A stretch of DNA of 39,255 bases. Source: a virus. Both the position numbers and the translations under genes were made by a program. Below the pieces are notes generated by a model. That model searched no databases, was not told the DNA's origin, and saw only the letters and a list, made by a program, of their open reading frames with translations. Below are positions 6,160 to 15,162 of this stretch, piece by piece. The stretch lies in the IMG/VR virus record IMGVR_UViG_3300044655_001468, positions 1 to 39,255 of that record; one strand, given 5' to 3'. Every line of letters begins with the position of its first letter. Position 1 is the stretch's first letter.

Positions 6160-7052
6160 TACCTGAACAGATAGTTGGCATGTTCACCACACTGTTTCGT
6201 GGTCGTGGCGATGTGTACGGACACGAAGAAGGCAGATGTGTTAAGGAACCTTTGACACATAATGTTTTCCAACAACACTTAGACGGGATTCAAGCAATCG
6301 GTGTGTATCCGATGGTACCCATCAACAATGTGCATCATGTTGTGTGGGGATGCTCCGACATTGACATAGAAGATTTGGGTGGTGCCCGAAAAATCCAGTC
6401 GGCATTATCTGCCGTAAATGTCACCTCGTTCGTGGAGCGTTCACGCTCCAAAGGTTACCATGTTTGGGTATTCGCAGAACAAGTTGTCCCTGCATCAGAC
6501 ATGCGAAGAATGCTGTTGTGCGCCCATCAGGTCGCAGAATATCCTGCACGAGAAGTGAACCCGAAACAAGAAACATTAGCCACAGGTCAATACGGCAACT
6601 ATGTTCGCTTACCGTATTTCAACGCCGAGGACATGAGCGACTCGCACAGACGCATACTTGATGCCGACAACCAAGCGATGCCGTTAAACGATTTTGTTTC
6701 ATCCGCTATGTCATCACGAACACCAACAAAAATTATCGCTGACCTAGCGAACTTGTGGCAAAAACCCGTAGCGACCCCTGCCGTAATTGACATGTCGCAA
6801 TCTGTCAGCGTCAAAGAAGCGTTGATGCAACTCAGCCCACTAGGCAAAGTGATATGGCGTGACGGACCGCTACCAACAAAAGACCGTTCAACCACATTGG
6901 CACGCTTAGGGCATGAATGTGTGCGGTCATGTATGTCCCCCAGTGAAACAAAAATTGTTTTGGTGGATGCAGATAAACGGTGGGGCAAATATCATTTGCG
7001 TCCAAACGGTGAACACGAAATAGACAAACTTGTTGTCCGAGTGTTCTCATGA
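6156..7052 (+). CDS. Archaeo-eukaryotic-type primase (AEP / PrimPol superfamily)
   Basis: The GTG start at 6156 overlaps the helicase stop and follows GGAGG. Motif I of the AEP fold is GCSDIDIE at residues 65-72, with catalytic D68 and D70. Motif II is SRSKGYHVWVFAE at 96-108, containing the G-x-H. It is followed by EVNPKQ and GNYVRLPYF (133-155), which are typical of the primase family related to TOTE-type and phage AEPs. The C-terminal 110 residues look helical, perhaps the primase C-terminal domain. Proteins of this kind make RNA or DNA primers, and some also act as polymerases. No other polymerase gene is found in this genome. Confidence 0.85.
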   Translation: MIPEQIVGMFTTLFRGRGDVYGHEEGRCVKEPLTHNVFQQHLDGIQAIGVYPMVPINNVHHVVWGCSDIDIEDLGGARKIQSALSAVNVTSFVERSRSKGYHVWVFAEQVVPASDMRRMLLCAHQVAEYPAREVNPKQETLATGQYGNYVRLPYFNAEDMSDSHRRILDADNQAMPLNDFVSSAMSSRTPTKIIADLANLWQKPVATPAVIDMSQSVSVKEALMQLSPLGKVIWRDGPLPTKDRSTTLARLGHECVRSCMSPSETKIVLVDADKRWGKYHLRPNGEHEIDKLVVRVFS

Positions 7053-7507
7053 AAAAACCGTTTGACCAATCCATGTATGACGCTGACGACCCAGCAAAAC
7101 AACAAATTTTAGATTGGTTGATATCTCAAGGTTTTAATGGCGAAATCAACCCTGACCAATATGGCATAGATATAGTCGGTGACTTTGGCGGCGAACCTTT
7201 CGCCGCAGAAGTTGAAGTCAAACATAATTGGGTTGGTGAACAGTTCCCGTTCAAAACAGTTCATTTCTCTGCCAGAAAACTTAAATTTTTGGACAAACCC
7301 GTAAACGCCTGTTTCATGATGTTAAATCATGAAAGAACACATGTTTTAATAGTGGGGAAACCTTATCTACAATCCGCTATAATCGTTACGAAAGATACCA
7401 TATACACAACCGAAGAACAATTCATTGAAGTACAACTTGCCTACTGTTCAATAGAATCCTTAGAAAGTAAGCAAGATGACAATAGAACGCAACGCAGAAT
7501 CTTTTAG
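7049..7507 (+). CDS. PD-(D/E)XK-fold-like nuclease, 152 aa
   Basis: The start overlaps the primase stop by four bases. After a short helix, the sequence GINPDQYGIDIVG is followed by FAAEVEVKHNW. D41, E56 and K58 match the D-(x)n-E-x-K signature of the restriction-endonuclease fold, and the following strand-turn (FKTVHFSARKLKFL) is common in phage homologues of the same layout. The substrate is unknown; DNA repair, host DNA degradation or restriction-like activity are possible. It lies between the primase and the resolvase and overlaps the latter by 32 bp in a different frame. The fold is called from motifs only. Confidence 0.68.
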   Translation: MKKPFDQSMYDADDPAKQQILDWLISQGFNGEINPDQYGIDIVGDFGGEPFAAEVEVKHNWVGEQFPFKTVHFSARKLKFLDKPVNACFMMLNHERTHVLIVGKPYLQSAIIVTKDTIYTTEEQFIEVQLAYCSIESLESKQDDNRTQRRIF

Positions 7508-7847
7508 CAACGAATCAATTTCAATATTTGTTCCTGTTAAACCCGTCCCCAAAGGACGACCTCGTATGACTAGGCGTGGGCGTGTGTTCACACCGCAACG
7601 CACATTGGACGCTGAGGCTGTTGTTCGTGAAGCGTATGGTGACCGCCCAAAGTTTGAAGGTCCAGTGTCTTTGGTGTTGAACTTCGCTGAAGATGGCACA
7701 TTGATTGTGATATGCCCGTATTATGGCAGCGATTCTCGGCTGCGGGGCGACATAGATAACTATATTAAAACCATAATGGATGGTCTTAATGGTGTTGCTT
7801 GGGATGACGATAAACAGGTGTTTCATGTTGTGGCGGAAAAACAATGA
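7476..7847 (+). CDS. rusA: RusA-type Holliday junction resolvase
   Basis: RusA cuts four-way DNA junctions as a dimer, clearing recombination and replication branches before packaging. The sequence shows the hallmark N-terminal strand and turn VPVKPVPKGRPRMT (residues 19-32) and the catalytic aspartates in GDIDNYIK (D92, D94) and WDDDKQV (about D111). The DGLNG between them is also typical. Its 123 residues are the usual length of about 120. The ATG is internal to the previous gene with no strong ribosome site, so it is probably read by coupling. It overlaps the next start by ATGA. Confidence 0.92.
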   Translation: MTIERNAESFSNESISIFVPVKPVPKGRPRMTRRGRVFTPQRTLDAEAVVREAYGDRPKFEGPVSLVLNFAEDGTLIVICPYYGSDSRLRGDIDNYIKTIMDGLNGVAWDDDKQVFHVVAEKQ

Positions 7848-8014
7848 AGCGTGTAATGGTTTGGATGTGGGAACACAACATAGAAACAGTTGATTCAAAA
7901 GGTAAAAAAGTTTTTGTGTCAGCGCTCAGCGAAAAACCTGTGGAGGGTGGCAAACGCAGGCGTGTAGCACATTACAGAGAAAAAGAACATCGCCGTAAGT
8001 CCGATGAAGTATGA
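7844..8014 (+). CDS. Small basic protein, 56 aa, unknown
   Basis: The ATG at 7844 overlaps the resolvase stop (ATGA), and the frame stays open for 56 codons before overlapping the next gene. The product begins MKRVMVWMWEHNIE and then becomes very basic and hydrophilic (GGKRRR, HYREKEHRRKSDE). There is no cysteine cluster. A short beta-hairpin start with a positively charged tail suggests nucleic-acid or ribosome binding, but no family is recognised. The tight overlaps on both sides are the main evidence that it is translated. Confidence 0.65.
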   Translation: MKRVMVWMWEHNIETVDSKGKKVFVSALSEKPVEGGKRRRVAHYREKEHRRKSDEV

Positions 8015-8342
8015 ACCAACCGCACGGCAGGGAGTTTCGTTTTATGAAATTCTTATGCAACCGTTCATGGATAATGACATGTCTGCGTTTACAGATTGGG
8101 AACTCATTGACATCGTTCAAGAGGTGTTTGATACACTTGATGACGCTGACAAAGAGATTTTAAACGAAATCTTTTTTCAACAAAACACCTATGAAGTTGC
8201 TAAAAACAACATAGGTATTAAAGCCAAATCGCATGCGTGGCGCAAGACACGCAGAGCGTTAAACAATCTTAAAAAAGCATTACTACAACACGAAACATTC
8301 AGGAGCAAATATGCAAGCACCTATACCGACAACTTGGGATGA
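8004..8342 (+). CDS. Sigma-70 region 4-like helix-turn-helix protein, 112 aa
   Basis: From about residue 44 the sequence reads as a region-4-like unit: DTLDDADKEILNEIFFQQ, then TYEVAKNNIGIKAKSHAWRKTRRALNNLKKAL. The leading helix with a D-ADKEIL pattern, a short helix and a basic recognition helix follow the sigma-70 region 4 layout. Regions 2 and 3 are absent, so it is not a full sigma factor. It may redirect host RNA polymerase to late promoters or act as an anti-sigma decoy; that is inference. This is the only obvious transcription-related gene. It overlaps both neighbours (8004-8014 and 8311-8342). Confidence 0.7.
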   Translation: MKYEPTARQGVSFYEILMQPFMDNDMSAFTDWELIDIVQEVFDTLDDADKEILNEIFFQQNTYEVAKNNIGIKAKSHAWRKTRRALNNLKKALLQHETFRSKYASTYTDNLG

Positions 8343-8862
8343 AGCCTCGTTGCAAGCATTAGATTACATTATAAACATTGTGTCCACAGTACGGTTTGAG
8401 GAACCTGTTTGGAAAAAATATAACGCCATCTTAGATAGTCTTGCTAATTTTGTTACTTGGCATGAAGCCGCCAGCGAAGCGCAGGCGGTGTCTGTGATGG
8501 TTGATGCAGGTTGTATGGCTATGCACTCGTTGGTGCCTTTGACATTGGGCGTGGACAAAACGGAGATGCACAAGTTGTTGTGCCGTAAACAGCATGATTA
8601 CGGGCATGGGAACATTAGCAAGTTTGGTTTAGTTGGTGTTGCTGTGCGGATGTGTGACAAGATTGCCCGAGCAGAGAACATGACTAAAAAGGGTGGTGCC
8701 AGCGCACAGGTTTCTGAACCGTTAAAAGATGCTTACGAGGACATTATTGGCTATGCCGTGATAGCGGTGATGTTGTATCGGAATACTTTTTTGTTGCCTT
8801 TAGATTCGTCTGAGTTTGTTAAACAAAAATATATGCCAAAACAATTGGAGTTAGAAATATGA
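8311..8862 (+). CDS. DUF1599 / MazG-like nucleotide-associated protein, 183 aa
   Basis: Residues 92-150 carry RKQHDYGHGNISKFG, RMCDKIARAENM and EPLKDAYEDIIGYAVIA. This is the pattern of DUF1599, also called nucleotide modification associated domain 1, in the all-alpha MazG-like NTP pyrophosphatase superfamily. Such proteins probably hydrolyse or clean (d)NTPs, and in phages they may serve nucleotide pool control or base modification. The N-terminal 85 residues are helical and unassigned. An AGGAG site seven bases before 8311 supports the start. No DNA-modification enzyme is seen nearby, so a housekeeping dNTP role is the simpler reading. Confidence 0.8.
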   Translation: MQAPIPTTWDEASLQALDYIINIVSTVRFEEPVWKKYNAILDSLANFVTWHEAASEAQAVSVMVDAGCMAMHSLVPLTLGVDKTEMHKLLCRKQHDYGHGNISKFGLVGVAVRMCDKIARAENMTKKGGASAQVSEPLKDAYEDIIGYAVIAVMLYRNTFLLPLDSSEFVKQKYMPKQLELEI

Positions 8863-9065
8863 GCGAACAAGAACAAACCAGCCTGTACGGTGCCCGAGGT
8901 AAAAAAATTGATATCGGTGGAACAGAACTGCAAATAGATGACGAATTTTTGGTCGCAACTTTGTTGGCTGTAATCGCCGTGTTAAACACCCTTCATCCAA
9001 GCATAGATGAACACATTTCTACAGTAGGACAAAAAATTTATGACGAAATCACAAAAACCAACTAA
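8859..9065 (+). CDS. Small unknown protein, 68 aa
   Basis: It overlaps the upstream stop by ATGA. It starts MSEQEQTSLYGARGKKIDIGG, then an acidic turn (IDDEF) and a hydrophobic helix (LVATLLAVIAVLNTL, residues ~30-44) that could be a weak membrane segment or a helical core, and ends with a charged helix. The helix is short and bounded by Asp and His, so a soluble or peripherally bound protein is as likely as a membrane one. No family is recognised. It is probably co-translated with its neighbours. Confidence 0.6.
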   Translation: MSEQEQTSLYGARGKKIDIGGTELQIDDEFLVATLLAVIAVLNTLHPSIDEHISTVGQKIYDEITKTN

Positions 9066-9204
9066 TTTAGAACTGTTTGAAGAAATGACTGTTCAACTTA
9101 TTGCCGAAGCACGAAGGTTGGGTTTGCCAAACGCCCGTGTTCGTGACCTACAGGAAACCAAAGTTGTTGTCAAACAGATTCGTAAAGCAAGAGAAAAACC
9201 ATAA
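9040..9204 (+). CDS. Small helical protein, 54 aa, unknown
   Basis: The ATG at 9040 lies inside the end of the previous gene (26-base overlap), and the frame runs to a TAATG overlap with the next gene. The product is a charged helical protein: NLELFEEMTVQLIAEARRLGLP, then NARVRDLQETKVVVKQIRKAREK. The heptad-like spacing of Leu and Val suggests a short coiled coil with a basic tail. No ribosome site is obvious, so coupling to upstream translation is likely. Both the overlaps and the codon-like pattern support a gene, though the case is weaker than for its neighbours. Confidence 0.5.
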   Translation: MTKSQKPTNLELFEEMTVQLIAEARRLGLPNARVRDLQETKVVVKQIRKAREKP

Positions 9205-9452
9205 TGGACCCAAACCATTTTGACCCCGATGATTTATCGGAGATGTCCAGCATGTTTGCACGCATAATGTCGGACAGCGACCAAGGGTACACAATGGAGT
9301 TCTCTATCAGCCGACTACAAGCCAAAGACTTAATGAACATGTGGACTAAAGCCTGTTTGGGTGATGCTGTATCCACAGCCCAATGTTTGATTGAGTACGG
9401 AAAAATAATGTTAGAACTGCAATATGCTCTAACTAATGACGAACGGGATTAG
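9204..9452 (+). CDS. Last gene of the rightward operon, 82 aa, unknown
   Basis: The TAATG overlap fixes the start. The protein is acidic at the N-terminus (MDPNHFDPDDLSEM) and helical after, with two cysteines that are not arranged as a metal site (KACLGDAVSTAQCLIEYG). It has no membrane segment and no recognised domain. It ends the early/replication block. Its TAG stop overlaps the TAA of the small leftward gene that meets it tail to tail, and the bidirectional hairpin at 9495-9521 follows. Confidence 0.7.
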   Translation: MDPNHFDPDDLSEMSSMFARIMSDSDQGYTMEFSISRLQAKDLMNMWTKACLGDAVSTAQCLIEYGKIMLELQYALTNDERD

Positions 9453-9547
9453 TCCTCTTCGCTGTCGTCTAGTTTGTCTCCGCACACAGGGTTCTGTGGC
9501 AACGGCTTTTGCCGTTCCACACATGCACATATTTTTGCTTTAAACAT
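9449..9547 (-). CDS. Tiny Cys-containing protein, 32 aa, coupled to the giant internal protein
   Basis: On the leftward strand an ATG overlaps the stop of the 1,858-residue protein gene (TAATG), as for most late genes here. The 32 codons give MFKAKICACVERQKPLPQNPVCG followed by an acidic tail (DKLDDSEED). The C-x-C...C spacing could hold a metal ion. The coding sequence overlaps the terminator hairpin at 9495-9521, which is unusual. The stop codons of this gene and the converging gene overlap. The coupling pattern argues for a real gene, while the tiny size argues for caution. Confidence 0.45.
   Translation of the reverse strand: MFKAKICACVERQKPLPQNPVCGDKLDDSEED
9495..9521 (+). terminator. 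Probable terminator at the convergent junction
   Basis: TGTGG and AACGGC (9495-9506, bulged C at 9500) pair with GCCGTT and CCACA (9511-9521) around a TTTT loop: 11 bp. On the rightward strand a T-rich stretch (ATTTTTGCTTT) begins about ten bases later, a loose match to an intrinsic terminator. It lies between converging operons and could slow transcription from both sides. Confidence 0.55.
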
Positions 9548-12500
9548 TAATCCTCGGGAATATAACCACGACTAACCATTTCACCAACAAAATCCTTTAA
9601 AGTAAATGTTCTATTAATAAACTCGTTACGCACATCGTTGTCTTTAATAACTCTAACAGGGATACCAAGTTCATTCAACCATGACTGACCTGTTCGTGTT
9701 GCATAACTTTCTTTACCACCCAAAGCGCCACCAGACAATCTTTGCAATCTGGAAATCAACGGAATAGCGTTGCCCAACGCATATTGCGTAAATCCTGAAA
9801 TAGTTGTTTTATTGCCTTCGTCATCATAAATAGGTCTAAACCCAATTTTTTCCATAATGTTTATAACAGCCAAATCCAAACCACGAGCAGGTACTCGGTC
9901 TGCAAAAGCACCAACATCAATACCTAATTGTCGTTTAGCAAGATATTCAGCAGGCAACTTAACAAACGGATATGCTTGACCAAGCAACCTAGACGGGCTA
10001 AGAATTGAACGCAAACCTTCTTGTAATCGTTGCTGAGGCATATCTAACTGCGCCGTATAATAACCTTCACCCAACAAAGGCACATTACCACGACCAATTC
10101 CCAACGGCTCATAAGGTTCCTGCCACTCAGGAACAACCTGTTCGCTATCAACAGGTAAAGTCTGTTGCACCTTCTCATAAATGTTGTATGCGTTCGGACG
10201 CATAAACTGGTTGGTTATCTGATTCGGAATGTTTCGTGTTGTCCAAATCCAAAACGGCACTAACTGCAACGCAGCCTCATCCAACTTGGACAAATCGCTA
10301 TAATCAAAATGGTAGCGGGTTACCTTCGCAACAGCATCATCATAACTACCACCCTTCAATATGGTGTCTAACGCCATCGGAAAACGCACCGCTGACTCAA
10401 CACGGGTGTTTGCACGGCGAACCAATCTTGTGTATGAGTTAGTAGAAAACCCTTGTTTGCGCACAAACTCCGCTGCGTTCTCCGCAACAGGTTGCATCCG
10501 TGTACCCAAACTAGAAGAATCCAAACCAGTTTTATTCAACAAATTAATTAAACGCTCACCAAGCGTTCCAGCAATAACAGGTTCACGCAAATCCGTAAAC
10601 GACCCCTGCAATCCAGTAGCAATCGCCGCTTTAAGCGCCTCTTCATACTGTCCACGCAACACAGGGTCCACAATACCTAACTCATCCAACCATTTAGAAG
10701 GACCATACTTGTTCAATGCGTTCATAGCCTTAACGCCGTTCACGGCAGTCATACCATCAACACCAGCAACAGCGTTCATAAACATAGACGAATACGAGTT
10801 ACGAACAACAAAACCAACACTGGTCACAGCATAAGTTTTAAACAAATCACGACTTACAGTTAAAAACTGTTTTACCATACCAGCATTTGACTGAGCCATA
10901 AGTTTCTGCAAATTAGGTTTCCACACAGACAACAACTGCTCAGGTGCTTGCACACCCAACCCCAAAATTGCTTCCCAACCCTCAAGCACCCGTTGCTCAA
11001 CAGGTGCCATAACCTCACCAAATCTGCCAGCCCTAACAATATCTATTAGTTCTTTGTTGGCAACAACAGCGTCCTCTGCTTGCGCCAAACCAATCTCGCC
11101 AACATGTAACAACTGTGTCACACGCTCATACGCTGCTTTAACAGTTTGGTCTTTAATATATTTAGTTGATTCAACGCTGCGTTGCACGCTACGCACCCAC
11201 TCACGAGCAGCGACACCAGCCTCGCCCCGTGCAGGCATATTCAACATAGCCTGCCCTACAGCGGCAAGTTCGTTACGCATGGCGTTGCCAGTACCATCAC
11301 TCCATTGTTTTAATGTTTTGGCTTGTTCAAACAAAACCTGTAAACGGTCCTGATACCGCAACAATTTTGTTTCAGCACCACCAACCTTGACATCGCCAAC
11401 AGCCTGAGCAATAGAACGCTCCAAATTCCTACGCAACTTTGCTTCCTGCTTAGTTGCCGTTTCCAACGCCTTGGTGATACCAGCACGGTCTAACACAACT
11501 TTTTGACCAGCAACAACAACCGTTTGTTTCCTGCCTTGAATTTCTGCAACCTGCGCTCGTGCACCAGCAACAACTTGCTGTCGTTGCACCTTTTGTGTTG
11601 CCAACATTTCTTTCTGAGCAGTCAATTCACTAATACGACTAGCGATAGAAGTACGGGCAACATCAACTTCTTTGCGTGCACTAGCAGCCTCAACCAAACG
11701 ACCCGCAGCAGCCTCACTAGCAGTCGTATAATCAGAACGCAATATAGAACCCAACACAGGATTGTCGGCACCCTGAACAGGTGCCGTAGCAGAACTAGAA
11801 GGCGTAACCGTATAGTTTTGTGGTTTAATAACAACAATTGCGGTATCTTCAGCCGTGTCATCAAACAACTTTGCAGGCAACAACAACCCATCCATCTGAT
11901 TTTGTAAGTCGGCAGCCAAAGCCACATCACCCAACGCCGAATCTATAATCATTCTGCCAGTTTGTTCCGCAGCAGGGTCCCCCGACATATGCGCAATACC
12001 AACCATGCTTGCAACAAAATCATCATAAATATTTTTGACAATATCGGAGTCACCACCAGCAGGCATCTCACGACCAGCATTATCCAATATGTCATCAATC
12101 AAATTCACCAAATCTGGATAACCACGCTCAATCTCTGGGTCCAACGGCAAACCCTGCTTCAAGTCATAATAGGTTTTAATAAACACCCTGTTAGCATCCA
12201 AACCAGCGTCCTGTAATTGTGTGTCAATACTTTTAACAAAATTATCTGACCCAAAAATTTCTTGAACACCATCCGATGTCCGTGAATCAACAACCTTGCT
12301 GTCAGGAAAAGCGTGGACACCAATCACATCAGAAGCGCCTTGGAATATTGTTGGTTCGCTATGAAGCAACTGAAACGGTGCGTCAGGCGAACCTAAATCG
12401 GTTTGACTGGTATATAAAAAACCGTTATCAGGTGCATAAGTTTGTGCGGAACGCACCTCGCCCATAATGCGATAACCGTTCAACAAATCTTTATAGTAGC

Positions 12501-15123
12501 CTTCTTGCTGCACCAGCGCAGCATATTCAGGGCTATTCGGGTCTACTAAATCTAGTTGTGTGTTAATCTGCCGCAACTGTGTTTGTACGGCTCGTGCTTC
12601 ACGAGAAGCAGGAGCGCCTCGTGCAGCCATAATGCGGTCAGCCAAAATGTTTATATCATCAGGAATCCGTTTAGCGTTCGGAAACATCGCCATATATGTT
12701 TGCTGCAAAGTGGTACGCACCTCAGACAAACCACCGTCACCAACTTCAATGGCTCGGCGCAACTCTTTAATTTCTGACAACAACACCGAATGTGCCGCAT
12801 CAAAGTTTTCACGCATAGACACCTCAACGGTGCTAGCCATTGTCCGTGCACGACTTAAATCAAACTCCAGTTTCTGCAGTTTTGCCACAGTTGCCTTAAT
12901 TTCACGCTCGGTAAGTTTGCGTTGTTTCAAGTTTTCTTTAACTAAATCGTCAGCATATTTCATACCCCGACCCACAATGTCACGCAAATTTTGACGCTGA
13001 CCAACAGCACCTTGACGCAACGAATTACGAACAGCCACCAAACCCTTATGAGATTTGATTAATTCACTAGCCAAATTTTTGTTAGGGATTTCAACATCCA
13101 TCAATTTTTGTGCAGCGTCCTCACCGTAAGCCATTAGTCTCCTAGTGAACACTTCACGGCTTTTTTGTTTAGCCAAAGAATACGCATACGAATCAGCAAT
13201 ATTGCCGATATCGGTTTCAAAAAAGTTTACATCAGTACCCGAAACTTCTTTAAAAATTTTGTTGATTTCTTCAATGCCACCTTTTTCCAATATGCGACCC
13301 ATAAATTCTTCGCCAGCCCTCAGGCTGCGATACTTTAATGGTGCACCAACAGTAACAATTTCGTTGTAACTAAGGTTGTTTGTGTTGAAAACAACATTTT
13401 TACCAGTCTTAGGGTCTTTAACTGTTATTGCTTTGTCACCAAAAGCGTTTATAGAACGCAACCAGTTTTTTGCATCTTTGCTGATTGTGTGATGCACATA
13501 GTTGTCAATGAAACTAAAATCAGGGATATCGGTTCCATAATCAAGACCGAACCGTTTATATTGTTGTTCAACAGCCTTATAGGCACTATCTTGCCAAGCC
13601 TTGTACCGTTTAACTAAACCGTCCTCAATAACCGTTCTAGGTAAATCAGGGTTTTCAATTAGGGTAATTAGTTTGCCAGCAACACCTTGTTCACGGGCTT
13701 CATCAACAATTTCTTTAACAGTGTCTTTAAACATATTATATGCAAAACCTGTTTCGCCCTTAGCGGCATTAGCAGCAGACCATCCAGCCAATCCACGAAC
13801 AACGCCAGCGTTGTTCAATATGTATTCGCCACCTAAAGTTTTTCTTCCAGCCCCAGCCAACAACGCTCTGCTGGCAGGAGCGAGAATAGGGACAACATCT
13901 AAACCTTTTGCTTTCAAAGGAAGAGAAACGGTTGCACGAGCAACATCACCAATTTGTGCACGGGTCAAAGCCCAACCTTTACCAATAACATCGGCAACAG
14001 GTTCAGTCCACTGCACAGGTTTACCAGCCAAACGCAAACCAGTATTAATACCCTCAGCCAAACGAATCTCTCTAGGAATAGCCCACATACCGATACGACT
14101 AATCTCATTGGCTTTACCAGCCAACGCAGGATACTTCGCCAACATTTCTGTTGTCATAAACTTCGCTGACAACGCCGTGCGTCCAGCCTGACCAACATAT
14201 TGAACCTGACCAATACCCGTAACATAATTTAATGGTTTAGTGATTTCTTCAGCAATAAGGTTTTGAACAGTGCCAATAAACTTATTGCCCTCAACATTAC
14301 GCTTAGCAATAGCAGTTTTCTTTATATCAAAATCAGGGTCTTTTGCTTGATTAACTAAATCAATAACACTGAATTGAACTTTGTCTCCGCCAATATCGGG
14401 TCGTTTTAATAACTGTTCTTTTTTGTTGCCCATTGAAATCAAAGTAGCAGCAGCACCAGTAATAGGACCACCCAAAGGGTTTATCATTCCAGCAGTTTGC
14501 ACCAAAGCCCTACCAACAGGACCTTTTTGGCTAAGTTGCAAATCAGACAACTCTTTAGTAACCGATTGACCAAGACGATTAAGAGGATTAATAATCCCAC
14601 TAACTAAACCAGCCCAAGCCTTGCCTTGGGATTCTATAGAAATGTCTCCACCAGTTTTATAAGCAGATTTAAACGGAGACAAAATCTTAGAATACGCTAC
14701 ATCTTGCAATCTTTTAAACAATTGCGGCGTTGGACCACCCAACGCCACTTGTTGCCTTTGCCCAGCCTCAATGCGTTCAGCATCAGCAATTAACTCTTGT
14801 TTCTGTTTAGGGGTTAAAGCAAGATTGGTTGTTATTCGGCGTTTAGCGGTTTCAACACCTGCAGCCAATTTGCGTTGTTCTTCGCCAGTTGTACTAGCGT
14901 TTTTGCCAGTACCAAAAACAGCCGTACCTGATGGGGTCGTTAATGGTTTTCCAGTAATATTAGTAAGAGTTGCCCTAGTGTTTTTTGAAGGTACAGTCGT
15001 TGTCGGCGGTACTGGTTTTTTGCTTATATCTGTAAGCGTTGCCCTTTTAGACTTACCAATTTTAGGTTCGTCTTTATCCAATTCCCTAATGTATGCAGTT
15101 ACTGGATTCGGTGTAATTGCCAT
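9547..15123 (-). CDS. Giant internal virion / ejection-type protein, 1,858 aa
   Basis: This is by far the largest gene, at the end of the late operon after the adaptor, nozzle and small internal proteins, where podoviruses encode core proteins that are ejected with the DNA. The N-terminal 80 residues are Thr/Pro-rich. Long helical stretches, including coiled coils around residues 700-800 and 1200-1300, fill the middle. Near residue 1600 there is the motif YHFDYSDLSKLDEAAL followed by VPFWIWTTRNIPNQ. That motif recurs in very large phage structural proteins. I see no lytic catalytic motif. The ATG at 15123 is preferred to a TTG one codon earlier. Confidence 0.78.
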   Translation of the reverse strand: MAITPNPVTAYIRELDKDEPKIGKSKRATLTDISKKPVPPTTTVPSKNTRATLTNITGKPLTTPSGTAVFGTGKNASTTGEEQRKLAAGVETAKRRITTNLALTPKQKQELIADAERIEAGQRQQVALGGPTPQLFKRLQDVAYSKILSPFKSAYKTGGDISIESQGKAWAGLVSGIINPLNRLGQSVTKELSDLQLSQKGPVGRALVQTAGMINPLGGPITGAAATLISMGNKKEQLLKRPDIGGDKVQFSVIDLVNQAKDPDFDIKKTAIAKRNVEGNKFIGTVQNLIAEEITKPLNYVTGIGQVQYVGQAGRTALSAKFMTTEMLAKYPALAGKANEISRIGMWAIPREIRLAEGINTGLRLAGKPVQWTEPVADVIGKGWALTRAQIGDVARATVSLPLKAKGLDVVPILAPASRALLAGAGRKTLGGEYILNNAGVVRGLAGWSAANAAKGETGFAYNMFKDTVKEIVDEAREQGVAGKLITLIENPDLPRTVIEDGLVKRYKAWQDSAYKAVEQQYKRFGLDYGTDIPDFSFIDNYVHHTISKDAKNWLRSINAFGDKAITVKDPKTGKNVVFNTNNLSYNEIVTVGAPLKYRSLRAGEEFMGRILEKGGIEEINKIFKEVSGTDVNFFETDIGNIADSYAYSLAKQKSREVFTRRLMAYGEDAAQKLMDVEIPNKNLASELIKSHKGLVAVRNSLRQGAVGQRQNLRDIVGRGMKYADDLVKENLKQRKLTEREIKATVAKLQKLEFDLSRARTMASTVEVSMRENFDAAHSVLLSEIKELRRAIEVGDGGLSEVRTTLQQTYMAMFPNAKRIPDDINILADRIMAARGAPASREARAVQTQLRQINTQLDLVDPNSPEYAALVQQEGYYKDLLNGYRIMGEVRSAQTYAPDNGFLYTSQTDLGSPDAPFQLLHSEPTIFQGASDVIGVHAFPDSKVVDSRTSDGVQEIFGSDNFVKSIDTQLQDAGLDANRVFIKTYYDLKQGLPLDPEIERGYPDLVNLIDDILDNAGREMPAGGDSDIVKNIYDDFVASMVGIAHMSGDPAAEQTGRMIIDSALGDVALAADLQNQMDGLLLPAKLFDDTAEDTAIVVIKPQNYTVTPSSSATAPVQGADNPVLGSILRSDYTTASEAAAGRLVEAASARKEVDVARTSIASRISELTAQKEMLATQKVQRQQVVAGARAQVAEIQGRKQTVVVAGQKVVLDRAGITKALETATKQEAKLRRNLERSIAQAVGDVKVGGAETKLLRYQDRLQVLFEQAKTLKQWSDGTGNAMRNELAAVGQAMLNMPARGEAGVAAREWVRSVQRSVESTKYIKDQTVKAAYERVTQLLHVGEIGLAQAEDAVVANKELIDIVRAGRFGEVMAPVEQRVLEGWEAILGLGVQAPEQLLSVWKPNLQKLMAQSNAGMVKQFLTVSRDLFKTYAVTSVGFVVRNSYSSMFMNAVAGVDGMTAVNGVKAMNALNKYGPSKWLDELGIVDPVLRGQYEEALKAAIATGLQGSFTDLREPVIAGTLGERLINLLNKTGLDSSSLGTRMQPVAENAAEFVRKQGFSTNSYTRLVRRANTRVESAVRFPMALDTILKGGSYDDAVAKVTRYHFDYSDLSKLDEAALQLVPFWIWTTRNIPNQITNQFMRPNAYNIYEKVQQTLPVDSEQVVPEWQEPYEPLGIGRGNVPLLGEGYYTAQLDMPQQRLQEGLRSILSPSRLLGQAYPFVKLPAEYLAKRQLGIDVGAFADRVPARGLDLAVINIMEKIGFRPIYDDEGNKTTISGFTQYALGNAIPLISRLQRLSGGALGGKESYATRTGQSWLNELGIPVRVIKDNDVRNEFINRTFTLKDFVGEMVSRGYIPED

Positions 15124-15162
15124 CAATTATGCCTAGTTTGTTCCCATTATGGGATTATGAAC

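Noticed and set aside
13601-14191. 196-codon rightward frame inside the giant protein gene
   Set aside because: It is antisense to a continuous 1,858-codon gene, lacks a ribosome site and has no recognisable domain; the long shadow is explained by codon bias.
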